Origin: Flavivirga jejuensis
GTDB lineage: Bacteria; Bacteroidota; Bacteroidia; Flavobacteriales; Flavobacteriaceae
Direction of reading: 5' to 3'
NCBI RefSeq assembly: GCF_030540765.1
Contig: NZ_JAUOEL010000002.1
Span: forward strand, 682,001 to 746,000
Length of the DNA stretch: 64,000 nt
Below, piece by piece: positions 44,222-53,053 of the stretch. Below the pieces are notes generated by a model that saw nothing but the letters and a program-made list of their open reading frames with translations, searched no databases and had not been told where the DNA came from. The translations under genes were made by a program, and so were the position numbers. Within the stretch, counting starts at the first letter, position 1. Each line of letters starts with the position of its first letter.

Positions 44222-44717
44222 AATTATGTGTATTAGTTAATTTCTCTCTTATTGTTTTTCTTGCTCTCGATAAGTTTACACGTACTGCTGTATTATTCAT
44301 ATCCAGCATTTTTGCAATCTCATCAAAATCGTATTCTTCTATATCTCGTAATTGAATAATCATTTTCTGTTGTTCGGGCAATTCCTCAATAATTTTTGAA
44401 ACCCAATCGACGCTATCATTTAATTCAATTTGCTTTTGTAATGGTGTGTTACCATCTTCATAATTACTATGTACAATTTTTAAATTTTGAGCTTGTTTAG
44501 ATTTTAATTTATCAAAACAAAAATTCTTTGTCATTGTCATAGAAAAGGCTTCTACATTTTTATATTCTTGTATTTTCTTTTTATTATTCCATAATCTCAA
44601 CAAGACCTCTTGCGTGGCATCCTCGGCTTCCTCTCTAGATACCAGTAATCGTTTTGCTAAACGAAAAACTTTATCTTTAAAAGGCATTACAATATTTAAA
44701 AACTCTATTTGAGTCAT
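44208..44717 (-). CDS. ECF-type RNA polymerase sigma factor
   Basis: A 169-residue sigma-70 family protein. Region 2 (about 10-75, with AEDATQEVLLRLW and KNVEAFSMTMTKNFCFD) and region 4 (about 110-160, LPEQQKMIIQLRDIEEYDFD, then a helix-turn-helix) are both present; there is no region 3, as in ECF factors. It leads an operon with a membrane protein and two DUF4252 proteins. The regulated promoter is unknown. Confidence 0.92.
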   Translation of the reverse strand: MTQIEFLNIVMPFKDKVFRLAKRLLVSREEAEDATQEVLLRLWNNKKKIQEYKNVEAFSMTMTKNFCFDKLKSKQAQNLKIVHSNYEDGNTPLQKQIELNDSVDWVSKIIEELPEQQKMIIQLRDIEEYDFDEIAKMLDMNNTAVRVNLSRARKTIREKLTNTHNYGVK

Positions 44718-45032
44718 TGTATTGGTTTGGTTTAGTTAGCTCCTTTGTCTTTAATACATTTTCCCAAAGGAGAAAATTGCTTTATTATGGCTATTTGATA
44801 TTACGACGAACAACAATATATTTTGTTACAGCAAAAAATAAATCTTTTTTAAATTAGGCTATTCTTATTCTTTTTATCAATGGTATATACGATAAAACGG
44901 GTACTTTCCTCCTAAGAATAGCAACTTAAATGCTGTCTCCAATTAATTATTTGAGGCCATATTATTTTTTTAATATAAAATAATGTAAGTAAATTTAGAG
45001 TTTTAAAGACTAAACGTTTATAAAAAACAGCT
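44718..45032. other. Divergent intergenic region between ECF sigma and S41 protease genes
   Basis: 315 bp. A CTCCTTTG/CAAAGGAG inverted repeat (44740-44772, 17-nt loop) lies near the sigma gene start and could be in its leader. No clear promoter box or ORF. Confidence 0.5.
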
Positions 45033-46499
45033 ATGAAATATTTTAAACCCCAAATTTTACTGCTTATCCTTACCTTTTTAGCAACAAGTTGTTTCCAGGA
45101 TGATGATGATATTGTAGTTTCTTCGAGTGACATAAATGATTTTGTATGGAAAGGTATGAACTCCTGGTACAATTGGCAATCTCAAGTACCTGACTTATCT
45201 GACTCAAAAGATGATAACTTAGCAGAATACAACGCGTATTTAAGCCAAGGTCAGTTTGCAAATCCAGAAAATCTTTTTAATAGCCTTGTGTACCAAACTG
45301 GTACTGTTGATAGGTTTTCTTGGTTTATAGAGGACTATATAGTACAAGAACAACAATTTCAAGGTATTTCAAAATCTCATGGTATTCAATATGGACTTGT
45401 TCAAACAAATAGTGATGATGTGGTTTTATATGTAAGATACGTCGCCGATGATTCTCCAGCCAGCAATGCTAATATTAAAAGAGGTGATATCATTAATGCT
45501 GTTGATGGCACTATTTTAAATATTAGTAATTATAAAAGTGTGCTAGGTAATTTGTCGAATGAAACAATAAAACTATCCTTTGTTTCTGAAAACGGAGGTA
45601 TTTTAACACCTATTGAGGACAAAACCATCACATCTGTTGTGTTATCTGAAAACCCAGTATACTTAACAAAAGTCTTTGACGATATTGATGGTAAAAAAGT
45701 TGGTTATTTAGTTTATAACGGATTTAGATCATCTTATAATGATGAATTAAATGCTGCTTTTTCATTTTTTAAAAGTGAAAACATAGACGAACTCATATTA
45801 GATCTAAGAATTAATGGAGGTGGATCTGTACCTACATCTGCATATTTAGCGAGTATGATATATGCTGGTGCTGGGTTAGAAAAATTTGCCGATTTAAAAT
45901 TTAATTCAAAGCATGACAATGAAGATGGTTTTTATACCTTTCAAAATACGTTAGATGTATATGATACAAATAATAACAAGACTGGTGAAGAAACTATTAA
46001 TAGATTAAATACAATTAATAATTTATATGTCTTAGCATCATATAGTACAGCTTCTGCAAGTGAAATGGTTATAAACGGATTGAAACCGTTTATCCCTGTG
46101 AAAGTAATTGGAACCACAACATATGGTAAAAATGTTGGATCTATTACTTTGTATGATTCTCCTTTAACTGATTTTCAAGATAGAAGCTCTGCCAATGCTG
46201 GTCACTTAAATGCTATGCAGCCCATTGTTTTTCAAATATTTAATAAAAATGGCGAAAGTGATTATACGCAAGGTTTCCCTCCAGATATCGAAGTAACAGA
46301 ACACCAATATTTGAACAACATACTACCATTTGGTGACGAAAATGAAATTGTTTTAAAAGCAGCCCTTGATGATATAAGAGGAATAACCATAAAAAGTATT
46401 GCTACTAAAAAGAGCTCCTCATTCACAAAAGAACTAGATATTAGTTTCCTTGATAAGAAATTTGAAAAGGAAATGTACATAGAAAATCATACGAAGTAG
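45033..46499 (+). CDS. S41 family peptidase, lipoprotein with PDZ domain
   Basis: A 488-residue predicted lipoprotein: lipobox ATSC followed by FQDDDD (an acidic surface-export tract), an N-terminal helical region, a PDZ domain (about 110-190, DDSPASNANIKRGDIINAVDG) and the tail-specific protease domain (about 210-430). The catalytic serine is in YSTASASEMVINGL and the lysine in GKNVGSI. It would process or degrade proteins at the cell surface. Not adjacent to other proteases. Confidence 0.9.
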   Translation: MKYFKPQILLLILTFLATSCFQDDDDIVVSSSDINDFVWKGMNSWYNWQSQVPDLSDSKDDNLAEYNAYLSQGQFANPENLFNSLVYQTGTVDRFSWFIEDYIVQEQQFQGISKSHGIQYGLVQTNSDDVVLYVRYVADDSPASNANIKRGDIINAVDGTILNISNYKSVLGNLSNETIKLSFVSENGGILTPIEDKTITSVVLSENPVYLTKVFDDIDGKKVGYLVYNGFRSSYNDELNAAFSFFKSENIDELILDLRINGGGSVPTSAYLASMIYAGAGLEKFADLKFNSKHDNEDGFYTFQNTLDVYDTNNNKTGEETINRLNTINNLYVLASYSTASASEMVINGLKPFIPVKVIGTTTYGKNVGSITLYDSPLTDFQDRSSANAGHLNAMQPIVFQIFNKNGESDYTQGFPPDIEVTEHQYLNNILPFGDENEIVLKAALDDIRGITIKSIATKKSSSFTKELDISFLDKKFEKEMYIENHTK

Positions 46500-46671
46500 C
46501 ATTTCAATTATTCTTGATATATGGCTATATAAAATGGGTTATCTAAAAACCTAGTTTTTGTCAACTAACATTAACTGGGTTTTTATTGAAATTGTCATTC
46601 CCGTGAAATCGCAAGATTCATAAATTACTTATTATAAAAAATAGTACATAATGAATAAAACAGGAATCTAA

Positions 46672-46702
46672 AAAATGCCGCCAAAAAAAGTAGCGGCATT
46701 TT
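46672..46702. terminator. Intrinsic terminator between protease and BtuG-like genes
   Basis: A perfect 10-bp stem (AAAATGCCGC with GCGGCATTTT), 11-nt loop with A-run. It can end the BtuG-like transcript on the minus strand and the protease transcript on the plus strand. Confidence 0.8.
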
Positions 46703-46725
46703 ATAAAGTAGTTAAGTGACTGAAT

Positions 46726-47790
46726 TTAATTAAAATAAATTTTAGAAGCTCCTAAAGCTACAGATTTTGTATCTAACTTATCTTTTGTTGTTAAATCATA
46801 AATATTCAGCTCACTTAAATCTGAAAAACTGGAATCTAATAAATAGGCTTTACCATCTTTAACTTCCATCCCATATAAATAGCCTTGAGGTTCAAATATT
46901 GATGTTGATGGTAACGCCGTTGCATTTTCATCAATCATATACACCTCATTATTTATATCGTAATATAACGCTCCATTATCTAATACTAATAGAGATGGAT
47001 GCTCTCCTGTGGCAAATGTTAAGGATGAAATTTCTAAATTAGTTGACACATCAATTTTTCTGATCGATGCTTCGGTCTCACCATTAGCAGTCCAAGATTC
47101 ATTTCCACCACATAGAACGATTAATTCTCCTTGATCATTAACAAATATTTCATCTGGCTTATAACCTACAGTAATTTCTTCAATACTATTATCTGAAAGA
47201 TCTATTACAGATACAACATTATTTGTTGAAAAAGCACCTTTATGAGATACATATAATTTACCGTTATTTTCAATAATCCTTTCAGGACCAATGGCTACAT
47301 CTATTTTTTCTTCAACAGTATAAGTGTCTAAATTAATAACTGTTATAAAATCATCATCTATATCTGTAGTGTAATCTCCTTTACCCCAATTTGTCACATA
47401 ACCTTTGTTTCCTACAACTGCCATATATCTTGGAACTTCTAAACCTGATGTAATAGTAGCTTTTTCTTCAAAAGTATATCTATCAACAACAGTAACTGAG
47501 TTGGCATTATCTACAATAATAAAAGCCCTATCATCATCAAAAGCCATGGATTGTAAATAAATACCCAATTCGGTAGTATTTACTTTTTTATAAATAAGAT
47601 TTTCGGTTGTTGTCAAATCATTTGAAACGAAAGATACAGAGCCTGTACCTGCTCCACTTCCTTCTCCGCTAATTAAGAGGCCATTTTCGTAATCTCCTTT
47701 AGGTAATTGTGGTGAATCATCATCACTACAGGATGCTAAAAATAATACACTTAAAATAAAGACTTTTGATATTAATTTATTAGTTTTCAT
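46726..47790 (-). CDS. btuG: BtuG-like surface lipoprotein (DUF5074 beta-propeller)
   Basis: A 354-residue lipoprotein: lipobox FLASC followed by SDDDSPQ, the surface-export tract. The mature part has about seven blades of YncE-like beta-propeller (repeats of the type FITVINLDTYTVEEKIDVAIGPERI and VVSVIDLSDNSIEEITVGYKPDEI). It lies 4 bp after btuB and under the same cobalamin riboswitch. BtuG of Bacteroides is a DUF5074-like propeller that caps BtuB and binds B12 with very high affinity. The same role is inferred here. Confidence 0.85.
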   Translation of the reverse strand: MKTNKLISKVFILSVLFLASCSDDDSPQLPKGDYENGLLISGEGSGAGTGSVSFVSNDLTTTENLIYKKVNTTELGIYLQSMAFDDDRAFIIVDNANSVTVVDRYTFEEKATITSGLEVPRYMAVVGNKGYVTNWGKGDYTTDIDDDFITVINLDTYTVEEKIDVAIGPERIIENNGKLYVSHKGAFSTNNVVSVIDLSDNSIEEITVGYKPDEIFVNDQGELIVLCGGNESWTANGETEASIRKIDVSTNLEISSLTFATGEHPSLLVLDNGALYYDINNEVYMIDENATALPSTSIFEPQGYLYGMEVKDGKAYLLDSSFSDLSELNIYDLTTKDKLDTKSVALGASKIYFN

Positions 47791-47793
47791 TAA

Positions 47794-49665
47794 TTAGAAT
47801 TTATAGTTTATATTAAAATTAAAATTTCTATTGGGCATAGGTCTTCTAGGTCGTACCACATAATATTTGTTAAATACGTTATTTATTTTAAGACCTATTG
47901 TTAATTGTTTATTCTGAAGATTTAAAAGTTTATAGTCCAATCCTGTATTGGCTACAAAGTAATACGGTATAACAAAATCGTTAGAATTGCTTTCTGTGGT
48001 ATACACTTTACCATTAAATAATTGCTGATAAAAAAAGCTAAATCGTTTATAAGTATATCCCAGACTACTGTTAAGCAAATGTTTAGGCACAAAAATAAGT
48101 TGTTTATCTGTCGCTTTATTTGTGGCTACAGTATAACTATAATTCGCGTTAAACGTTACAGTATGTTTATTAAAGGTTTTGTTAAATGACAAAGACATTT
48201 CTAAACCTTTATTATTCACTTCTGATAAATTTATTGGCACCCAAACGCTTGGCCTGTCTGGGTCTCCACCTGGCGTCCAAACTATTTTATCTTTAGCAGC
48301 TATGTAAAATATTCCTATATCAATTAAAATTTGATTGTTCTTATAACCAAATCCAAATTCTCCTTGTAAAGCTGTTTCGGGTATTAAATCTAAATTCCCT
48401 TGTCCTGGCCAAAACAAATCATTGTAAGTTGGCACACGATAGTTTTTAGAACCATTCGCTCTAAAAAATAAATTCCTTATTCGTTTTACTTTTACTCCCA
48501 AAGCATAAGTAAATGGAACATCATAATCTGAATTAAAATCTTTTCTAAGCTTAGCATCAAAAGACACGAAACTATTGACCTTCTGATTATAAATTAAAGA
48601 TTGGGAAAACTGTTTTCTATTTCTCTCTGCGATTTGATCTGTTTTTCCAAAAGCAGATTCATACTCCGAATAAGAAGTTATACTTGCTTTTAGTTTTGGA
48701 AAACTATAAGAAACATTATAGTTAGCGAGATAACGTTTGGATTTCCCGAAGTTAAATGTACTTATAGTTCTATCTTCAAAATAGCGGTATTCCTGGGTTA
48801 AAAAGGCAAGCTTTGCTTCATGGTTTAACCTTGACTTTTCATGTGTATAAATCAATAAGTTTCTATGGCTAAAATCTTGATATTTCTCATTAGCTGTTAA
48901 TGGGTTTGGTAGTTCGCCAGAAAAGAACCTTTTTCCAAAATAATTAGCCCCATAAAATTTTAATTTAGAAAACTTTGTTAGCGAATAAGCAGCACTCACA
49001 TTAAATCCATAATTTTCGTAAGCACCATTTGTATTTTTAAAGTCTGTATTTAAAAACTTATAATCGTTTTCAGACTGGTTATAAGAAACCCCAGCATTAA
49101 TAGCCAATTTAGAATTTGATAGTTTAAATTTATATACCCCTCTATAGGTTTCAAAACTACCAACCGAACTTACAAATTGGTTTTTAATTTGCTCCGTATT
49201 TGTAAATTGTAAATTATCGTTTAAATGAATGGTTCCTCCTACTGCTCCAGAGCCATATTCTAAGCTTCCTCCCCCACTTCTTATATCTATGTTATCAAAC
49301 AGGCTAACTGTAAATGAATTAAATCCAGCTTCCCCATTATTAATAGAATTAATATTAATACCATTCCAAATAACAGCCGTATTTGATGCACTAGTTCCCC
49401 TAAAACTCGCAGAACTTGTTCCGCCTGCGCCATACTCTTTTAAATATAATGGAGAATTAAATCGCAATAAGGAAGTAAACGATTCTGTGTTTCTAACTAT
49501 AACGGAGTCACTTAAAGTAGAGACCTTATAGCCTACAGAATGCTTACTCAACTTTTTATCAGCCTGAATAACAACCTCCTCTAACCGATTTACCAAACTA
49601 TCGTTTTGAGTAAAGCAACTAAAACAAGTAATATATAATACTGATGCAATTAGTGTCTGCTTCAT
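47794..49665 (-). CDS. btuB: TonB-dependent cobalamin receptor, BtuB-like
   Basis: A 623-residue outer-membrane transporter: signal peptide (about 1-19), TonB box region (LEEVVIQADK), plug (about 45-150, with VIWNGININSINNGEAGFNS and GSLEYGSGAVGGTIHL), and a 22-strand barrel ending in Phe (NFNFNINYKF). It has no carboxypeptidase-like extension, unlike SusC-type proteins. Specificity for B12 is shown by the cobalamin riboswitch in its leader and the flanking salvage genes. It imports corrinoids using TonB energy. Confidence 0.93.
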   Translation of the reverse strand: MKQTLIASVLYITCFSCFTQNDSLVNRLEEVVIQADKKLSKHSVGYKVSTLSDSVIVRNTESFTSLLRFNSPLYLKEYGAGGTSSASFRGTSASNTAVIWNGININSINNGEAGFNSFTVSLFDNIDIRSGGGSLEYGSGAVGGTIHLNDNLQFTNTEQIKNQFVSSVGSFETYRGVYKFKLSNSKLAINAGVSYNQSENDYKFLNTDFKNTNGAYENYGFNVSAAYSLTKFSKLKFYGANYFGKRFFSGELPNPLTANEKYQDFSHRNLLIYTHEKSRLNHEAKLAFLTQEYRYFEDRTISTFNFGKSKRYLANYNVSYSFPKLKASITSYSEYESAFGKTDQIAERNRKQFSQSLIYNQKVNSFVSFDAKLRKDFNSDYDVPFTYALGVKVKRIRNLFFRANGSKNYRVPTYNDLFWPGQGNLDLIPETALQGEFGFGYKNNQILIDIGIFYIAAKDKIVWTPGGDPDRPSVWVPINLSEVNNKGLEMSLSFNKTFNKHTVTFNANYSYTVATNKATDKQLIFVPKHLLNSSLGYTYKRFSFFYQQLFNGKVYTTESNSNDFVIPYYFVANTGLDYKLLNLQNKQLTIGLKINNVFNKYYVVRPRRPMPNRNFNFNINYKF

Positions 49666-49699
49666 ATCTAACTTTTATCCCGAAAGTTTATACTTATTC

Positions 49700-49908
49700 G
49701 TTTTGAAAATGGCAGGTCTCCTGACTTGTCTTTATGTTATTACACCTTCCCAGTGATAAACCAGTGGTTTTAGTAGTTAATAACATACCTCTATGAGGCC
49801 TGAGATTAGCTCAGTTTAAACTTACAGTTGCGGGAACAGTTCTGGTTTCTCACCAGATTCCCTTTTAATCCGTTCAAAATTAGTATTGAACGGAACCAAA
49901 ATTCGCTG
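49700..49908 (-). ncRNA. Cobalamin (AdoCbl) riboswitch controlling btuB-btuG
   Basis: About 200 nt on the minus strand, 35-240 nt before the btuB start. Conserved blocks in order: AGGGAATCTGGTGAGAAACC, then CCCGCAACTGTAAG, the B12-box-like CCACTGG, GGGAAGG, and AAGTCAGGAGACCTGCC. This is the standard cobalamin aptamer order. A 5' CCGTTCAA/TTGAACGG hairpin (49871-49893) precedes the core. It ends about 35 nt before the btuB ATG, so control by masking the start is likely (no U-rich terminator seen). Confidence 0.93.
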
Positions 49909-49909
49909 C

Positions 49910-49937
49910 AAATGTACTACCAATTTTTATAATCAAA
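49910..49937 (-). promoter_or_regulatory. Promoter of riboswitch-btuB-btuG transcript
   Basis: On the minus strand TTG, 17 nt and TACATTTG (49910-49917) match TTG-N17-23-TAnnTTTG. Transcription would start just before the riboswitch. Confidence 0.7.
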
Positions 49938-50001
49938 ACTATTTTATTGTGTTATTCTTTAAAAAAAGAATAATCTTTGTTCTTTTAAATTAATTACAAA
50001 A

Positions 50002-50505
50002 ATGATTTATTATATAACAGGAGGGGAACGCTCTGGAAAAAGTAGTTACGCTCAAAATTTAGCGCTATCATTTTCAAATAAACCCAAGTATATAGCTACA
50101 TCTCGCGTTTGGGACGATGATCATAGAAAACGTATTGATAGGCATATTGCAGATAGAGATAAAAGATGGACCTCTATTGAAGAAGAAAAAGTCCTTTCTA
50201 AAACGATAAATCCAAAAGATGTCGTAGTAATTGATTGTGTAACGCTATGGCTCACAAACTTCTATGTAGACACAAAAAATGATGTTGATAAAAGCCTAGA
50301 ATTAGCTAAAATTGAATTTGATAAACTACTCGGTATTGATGCTACAATCATTATAATTTCTAATGAAATTGGTATGGGAGTACATGCCCAAACTGAAATA
50401 GGCAGAAAATTCACAGAACTTCAAGGCTGGATGAATCAACATATAGCTAAACATGCAGATAAAGCAACTTTAATGGTATCTGGAATACCTGTAAAAATTA
50501 AATAA
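50002..50505 (+). CDS. cobU: Adenosylcobinamide kinase/guanylyltransferase
   Basis: Activates adenosylcobinamide by phosphorylation and GMP transfer, the first nucleotide-loop step. The 167-residue length is close to the normal for CobU. P-loop GGERSGKSSYA, the guanylylation-region His in RIDRHIADRDKRWTSIEE, and VVIDCVTLWLTN are present. It leads the operon cobU-cobT-cobS-cobC and diverges from the riboswitch/btuB unit. The TAG/ATG junction with cobT is immediate. Confidence 0.95.
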   Translation: MIYYITGGERSGKSSYAQNLALSFSNKPKYIATSRVWDDDHRKRIDRHIADRDKRWTSIEEEKVLSKTINPKDVVVIDCVTLWLTNFYVDTKNDVDKSLELAKIEFDKLLGIDATIIIISNEIGMGVHAQTEIGRKFTELQGWMNQHIAKHADKATLMVSGIPVKIK

Positions 50506-51549
50506 ATGACCTACCTTATAGAATCTATCTCAAATCCTGAATTAGAGACCAAACTTAAAAACAAAATAAACTTAAAAACAAAGCCCATTGGTGCTTTGGG
50601 TGAACTTGAGCGTATCGCTTTTCAAATTGGGTGTATCCAGCAAACCGAAAACCCAAAAATAGAAAACCCTACTATTGTTATATTTGCAGGCGATCATGGT
50701 ATTGCTACTAAAGGCGAAGTAAACCCCTTTCCTCAGGAAGTAACTTCTCAGATGGTTTATAACTTCGTTAATGGTGGAGCTGCAATAAATATCTTTAGCA
50801 ATACTAATAATCTAAACTTAAAAATAGTTGATGCTGGCGTAAACCATAAGTTTCCTGAAGACCTTGATATTATTAATGCAAAAATTGATTTTGGTACCAA
50901 AAACTATCAAGACACTCCTGCCATGACATTAGAGCAATGCAATAAGGCTTTTAATAAAAGTGGTGACATTATTTCTAAACTTAAAAAGGAAGGCACAAAT
51001 ACCATTGGCTTTGGAGAAATGGGTATTAGCAACACCTCCTCTGCCACTTTACTTATGGCCTATTTTACAGAAATGCCTATATCTGCATGTGTAGGTTCGG
51101 GCACAGGATTAAATAGTGAAGGCATTAGCAAAAAACAACATATCTTATCTGAAGTATATAATAAATACAATCCGCAAAATGCTACAGAAGCCATGTGTAC
51201 TTTTGGTGGTTTTGAAATAGCCATGTTAACGGGTGCCATTTTAAAAGCAGTGGAACTAAAAATGGTTGTAATCATTGACGGTTTTATAGTAACTGCTGCC
51301 CTATTAACTGCTTTGTCAATTAACCCAAATGTTTTGGAGTATTGCATATTTGCTCATAATTCAAATGAAAAAGGGCACACAAAGATGCTGGAGTTTTTAA
51401 ATGCAAAGCCCCTGTTATCCTTAGACCTGAGATTAGGAGAAGGAACAGGTGCTGCACTAGCAATACCTCTAATTCAGGCTTCAGTGAATTTTTTAAATGA
51501 TATGGCAAGTTTTGATACTGCTGGGGTAAGTGGTGAAACCAAAGATTAA
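50506..51549 (+). CDS. cobT: Nicotinate-nucleotide-dimethylbenzimidazole phosphoribosyltransferase
   Basis: Makes alpha-ribazole phosphate from nicotinate mononucleotide and a lower-ligand base. 347 residues, normal length. Motifs: KTKPIGALGELE, FAGDHGIATKGEVNPFPQEV, and the glycine-rich substrate-binding end DLRLGEGTGAALAIPLIQA with its catalytic Glu. The start codon follows the cobU stop directly, so translation is coupled. Confidence 0.96.
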   Translation: MTYLIESISNPELETKLKNKINLKTKPIGALGELERIAFQIGCIQQTENPKIENPTIVIFAGDHGIATKGEVNPFPQEVTSQMVYNFVNGGAAINIFSNTNNLNLKIVDAGVNHKFPEDLDIINAKIDFGTKNYQDTPAMTLEQCNKAFNKSGDIISKLKKEGTNTIGFGEMGISNTSSATLLMAYFTEMPISACVGSGTGLNSEGISKKQHILSEVYNKYNPQNATEAMCTFGGFEIAMLTGAILKAVELKMVVIIDGFIVTAALLTALSINPNVLEYCIFAHNSNEKGHTKMLEFLNAKPLLSLDLRLGEGTGAALAIPLIQASVNFLNDMASFDTAGVSGETKD

Positions 51550-51558
51550 TATAAACTC

Positions 51559-52320
51559 ATGAAAAAAGAAGTTCAAATTTTCTTAACAGCCATCATGTTT
51601 TTCACAAGGATTCCTTGTCCGAAATGGGTCGATCATAATCCCGAATACCTTTCTAAAAGTGCTAAATACTTTTCACTGGTTGGTATTGTTGTTGGTAGTA
51701 TTGGAGCATTCGTTTTTTATGGATTTTCGTTTATTCTTCCTACCGAAATAGCAATCTTATTAAGTATGGCTGCTACGATCTATACAACAGGAGCATTTCA
51801 TGAAGATGGTTTCGCAGATGTTTGCGACGGACTTGGAGGTGGATGGACTAAAGAAAAAATTCTTCTCATTATGAAGGATTCCCGTCTAGGCACCTATGGT
51901 GTAACAGGATTAATTTTAATTCTAGCCATTAAATTTTCAGCATTAAGAGACGTGTCGTTTCATTTTATTCCTATTACAATTATTGCAGGACATAGTTTAA
52001 GCCGATTTATAGCAACCACATTAATTTACACGCATCCATATGTTCGCGATACCGAAGACAGCAAAGCAAAACCAGCTGCAAAAAGTATTACTGTAGGTAC
52101 GTTACTTCTTAGTGGTGTTTTTGGAATAACCCCCTTATTCTTTTTTGGTAAGCCTTTTATATTTTTAACCATTATTCCATGTTATTTAGCAAAAGTCTAT
52201 CTGGGTATTAAATTCAAAAAATGGTTGGGTGGACAAACAGGAGATTGTGCTGGAGCAGTTCAACAATTAAGTGAAGTTGTATTTTATTTGAGCGTGATCG
52301 CATTATGGAAATTTATATAA
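51559..52320 (+). CDS. cobS: Adenosylcobinamide-GDP ribazoletransferase (cobalamin synthase)
   Basis: An integral membrane enzyme that joins adenosylcobinamide-GDP with alpha-ribazole (phosphate). 253 residues with about six to seven helices. The signature GAFHEDGFADVCDGLGGGW with the conserved Asp/His residues and FTRIPCPKW near the N-terminus are typical. The last 16 bp overlap the cobC start. Confidence 0.95.
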   Translation: MKKEVQIFLTAIMFFTRIPCPKWVDHNPEYLSKSAKYFSLVGIVVGSIGAFVFYGFSFILPTEIAILLSMAATIYTTGAFHEDGFADVCDGLGGGWTKEKILLIMKDSRLGTYGVTGLILILAIKFSALRDVSFHFIPITIIAGHSLSRFIATTLIYTHPYVRDTEDSKAKPAAKSITVGTLLLSGVFGITPLFFFGKPFIFLTIIPCYLAKVYLGIKFKKWLGGQTGDCAGAVQQLSEVVFYLSVIALWKFI

Positions 52321-52874
52321 TTAGGCATACAACACCAGACATTGAAAAAGGGATTTGCTACGGACAAACCGATTTGGGTTTAGTTGATACCTTTTCTGAA
52401 GAATTTAAAACCATAAAACAACAAATTCCCAACAACAGAGATTACCTAATAAAGAGTAGTCCATTAAAACGATGCGCATTGTTAGCAAACCACCTGGGGT
52501 CACATGTACTTTTTGATGATCGTTTAAAAGAACTTGATTTTGGAGATTGGGAAATGAAACCATGGAATACTATTCCCGAAGAGACATTAAACCCCTGGAT
52601 GAAAGACTTTGTAAACACTACTGTTCCCAATGGAGAGTCTTATATCGATTTAGCCTCTAGAATCAATAATTTCTTTGAAGAAATATACCATTTACATGAC
52701 GATAAAAATCTAATAATTGTAACACATGCTGGTCCTATGAGAGCTTATCTTGCATCTGTTTTAAATATTCCGTTAGAAAAATCATTTAATATTAAAATTC
52801 AATATGGAGATGTGTTTCATCTTAGGAAAGAAAAAGATGAACTGAAACTTATTTCAGAAATTGAATCAACATAA
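52305..52874 (+). CDS. cobC: Histidine phosphatase, CobC-like (alpha-ribazole phosphatase)
   Basis: A 189-residue phosphoglycerate-mutase-fold phosphatase: catalytic histidine in the RHT motif (IRHTTPDIEKGICYGQTDL), the second His in VTHAGPMRAYL, and Glu/Asp in LKELDFGDWEM. It removes the phosphate from adenosylcobalamin-5'-phosphate or alpha-ribazole phosphate. It overlaps cobS by 16 bp, confirming it as part of the cob operon. Confidence 0.92.
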   Translation: MEIYIIRHTTPDIEKGICYGQTDLGLVDTFSEEFKTIKQQIPNNRDYLIKSSPLKRCALLANHLGSHVLFDDRLKELDFGDWEMKPWNTIPEETLNPWMKDFVNTTVPNGESYIDLASRINNFFEEIYHLHDDKNLIIVTHAGPMRAYLASVLNIPLEKSFNIKIQYGDVFHLRKEKDELKLISEIEST

Positions 52875-53053
52875 ATTCAATTTAAGTGATATACTTTACT
52901 TATTAAATTTGTTTTTGCCCTCCCTGTAAAACTTACCTAATTCGATAACAAAATAAAAGAATAATTAATTTTAAGCATCAAAAACAGCTTTAATTACTAT
53001 AAGTTTATAGTTTTACAAAAAAAATAAAGACCTTTATGCCTTAATTTTTTTTC

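Noticed and set aside
46500-46680. Functional element at 46591 with GTCATTCCCG
   Set aside because: Only a half copy with a weak partner; noted as a diverged piece of the dispersed repeat, not a separate feature.
52875-53053. Second cobalamin riboswitch before btuF
   Set aside because: None of the conserved aptamer blocks could be read on the plus strand in this 179-bp gap.
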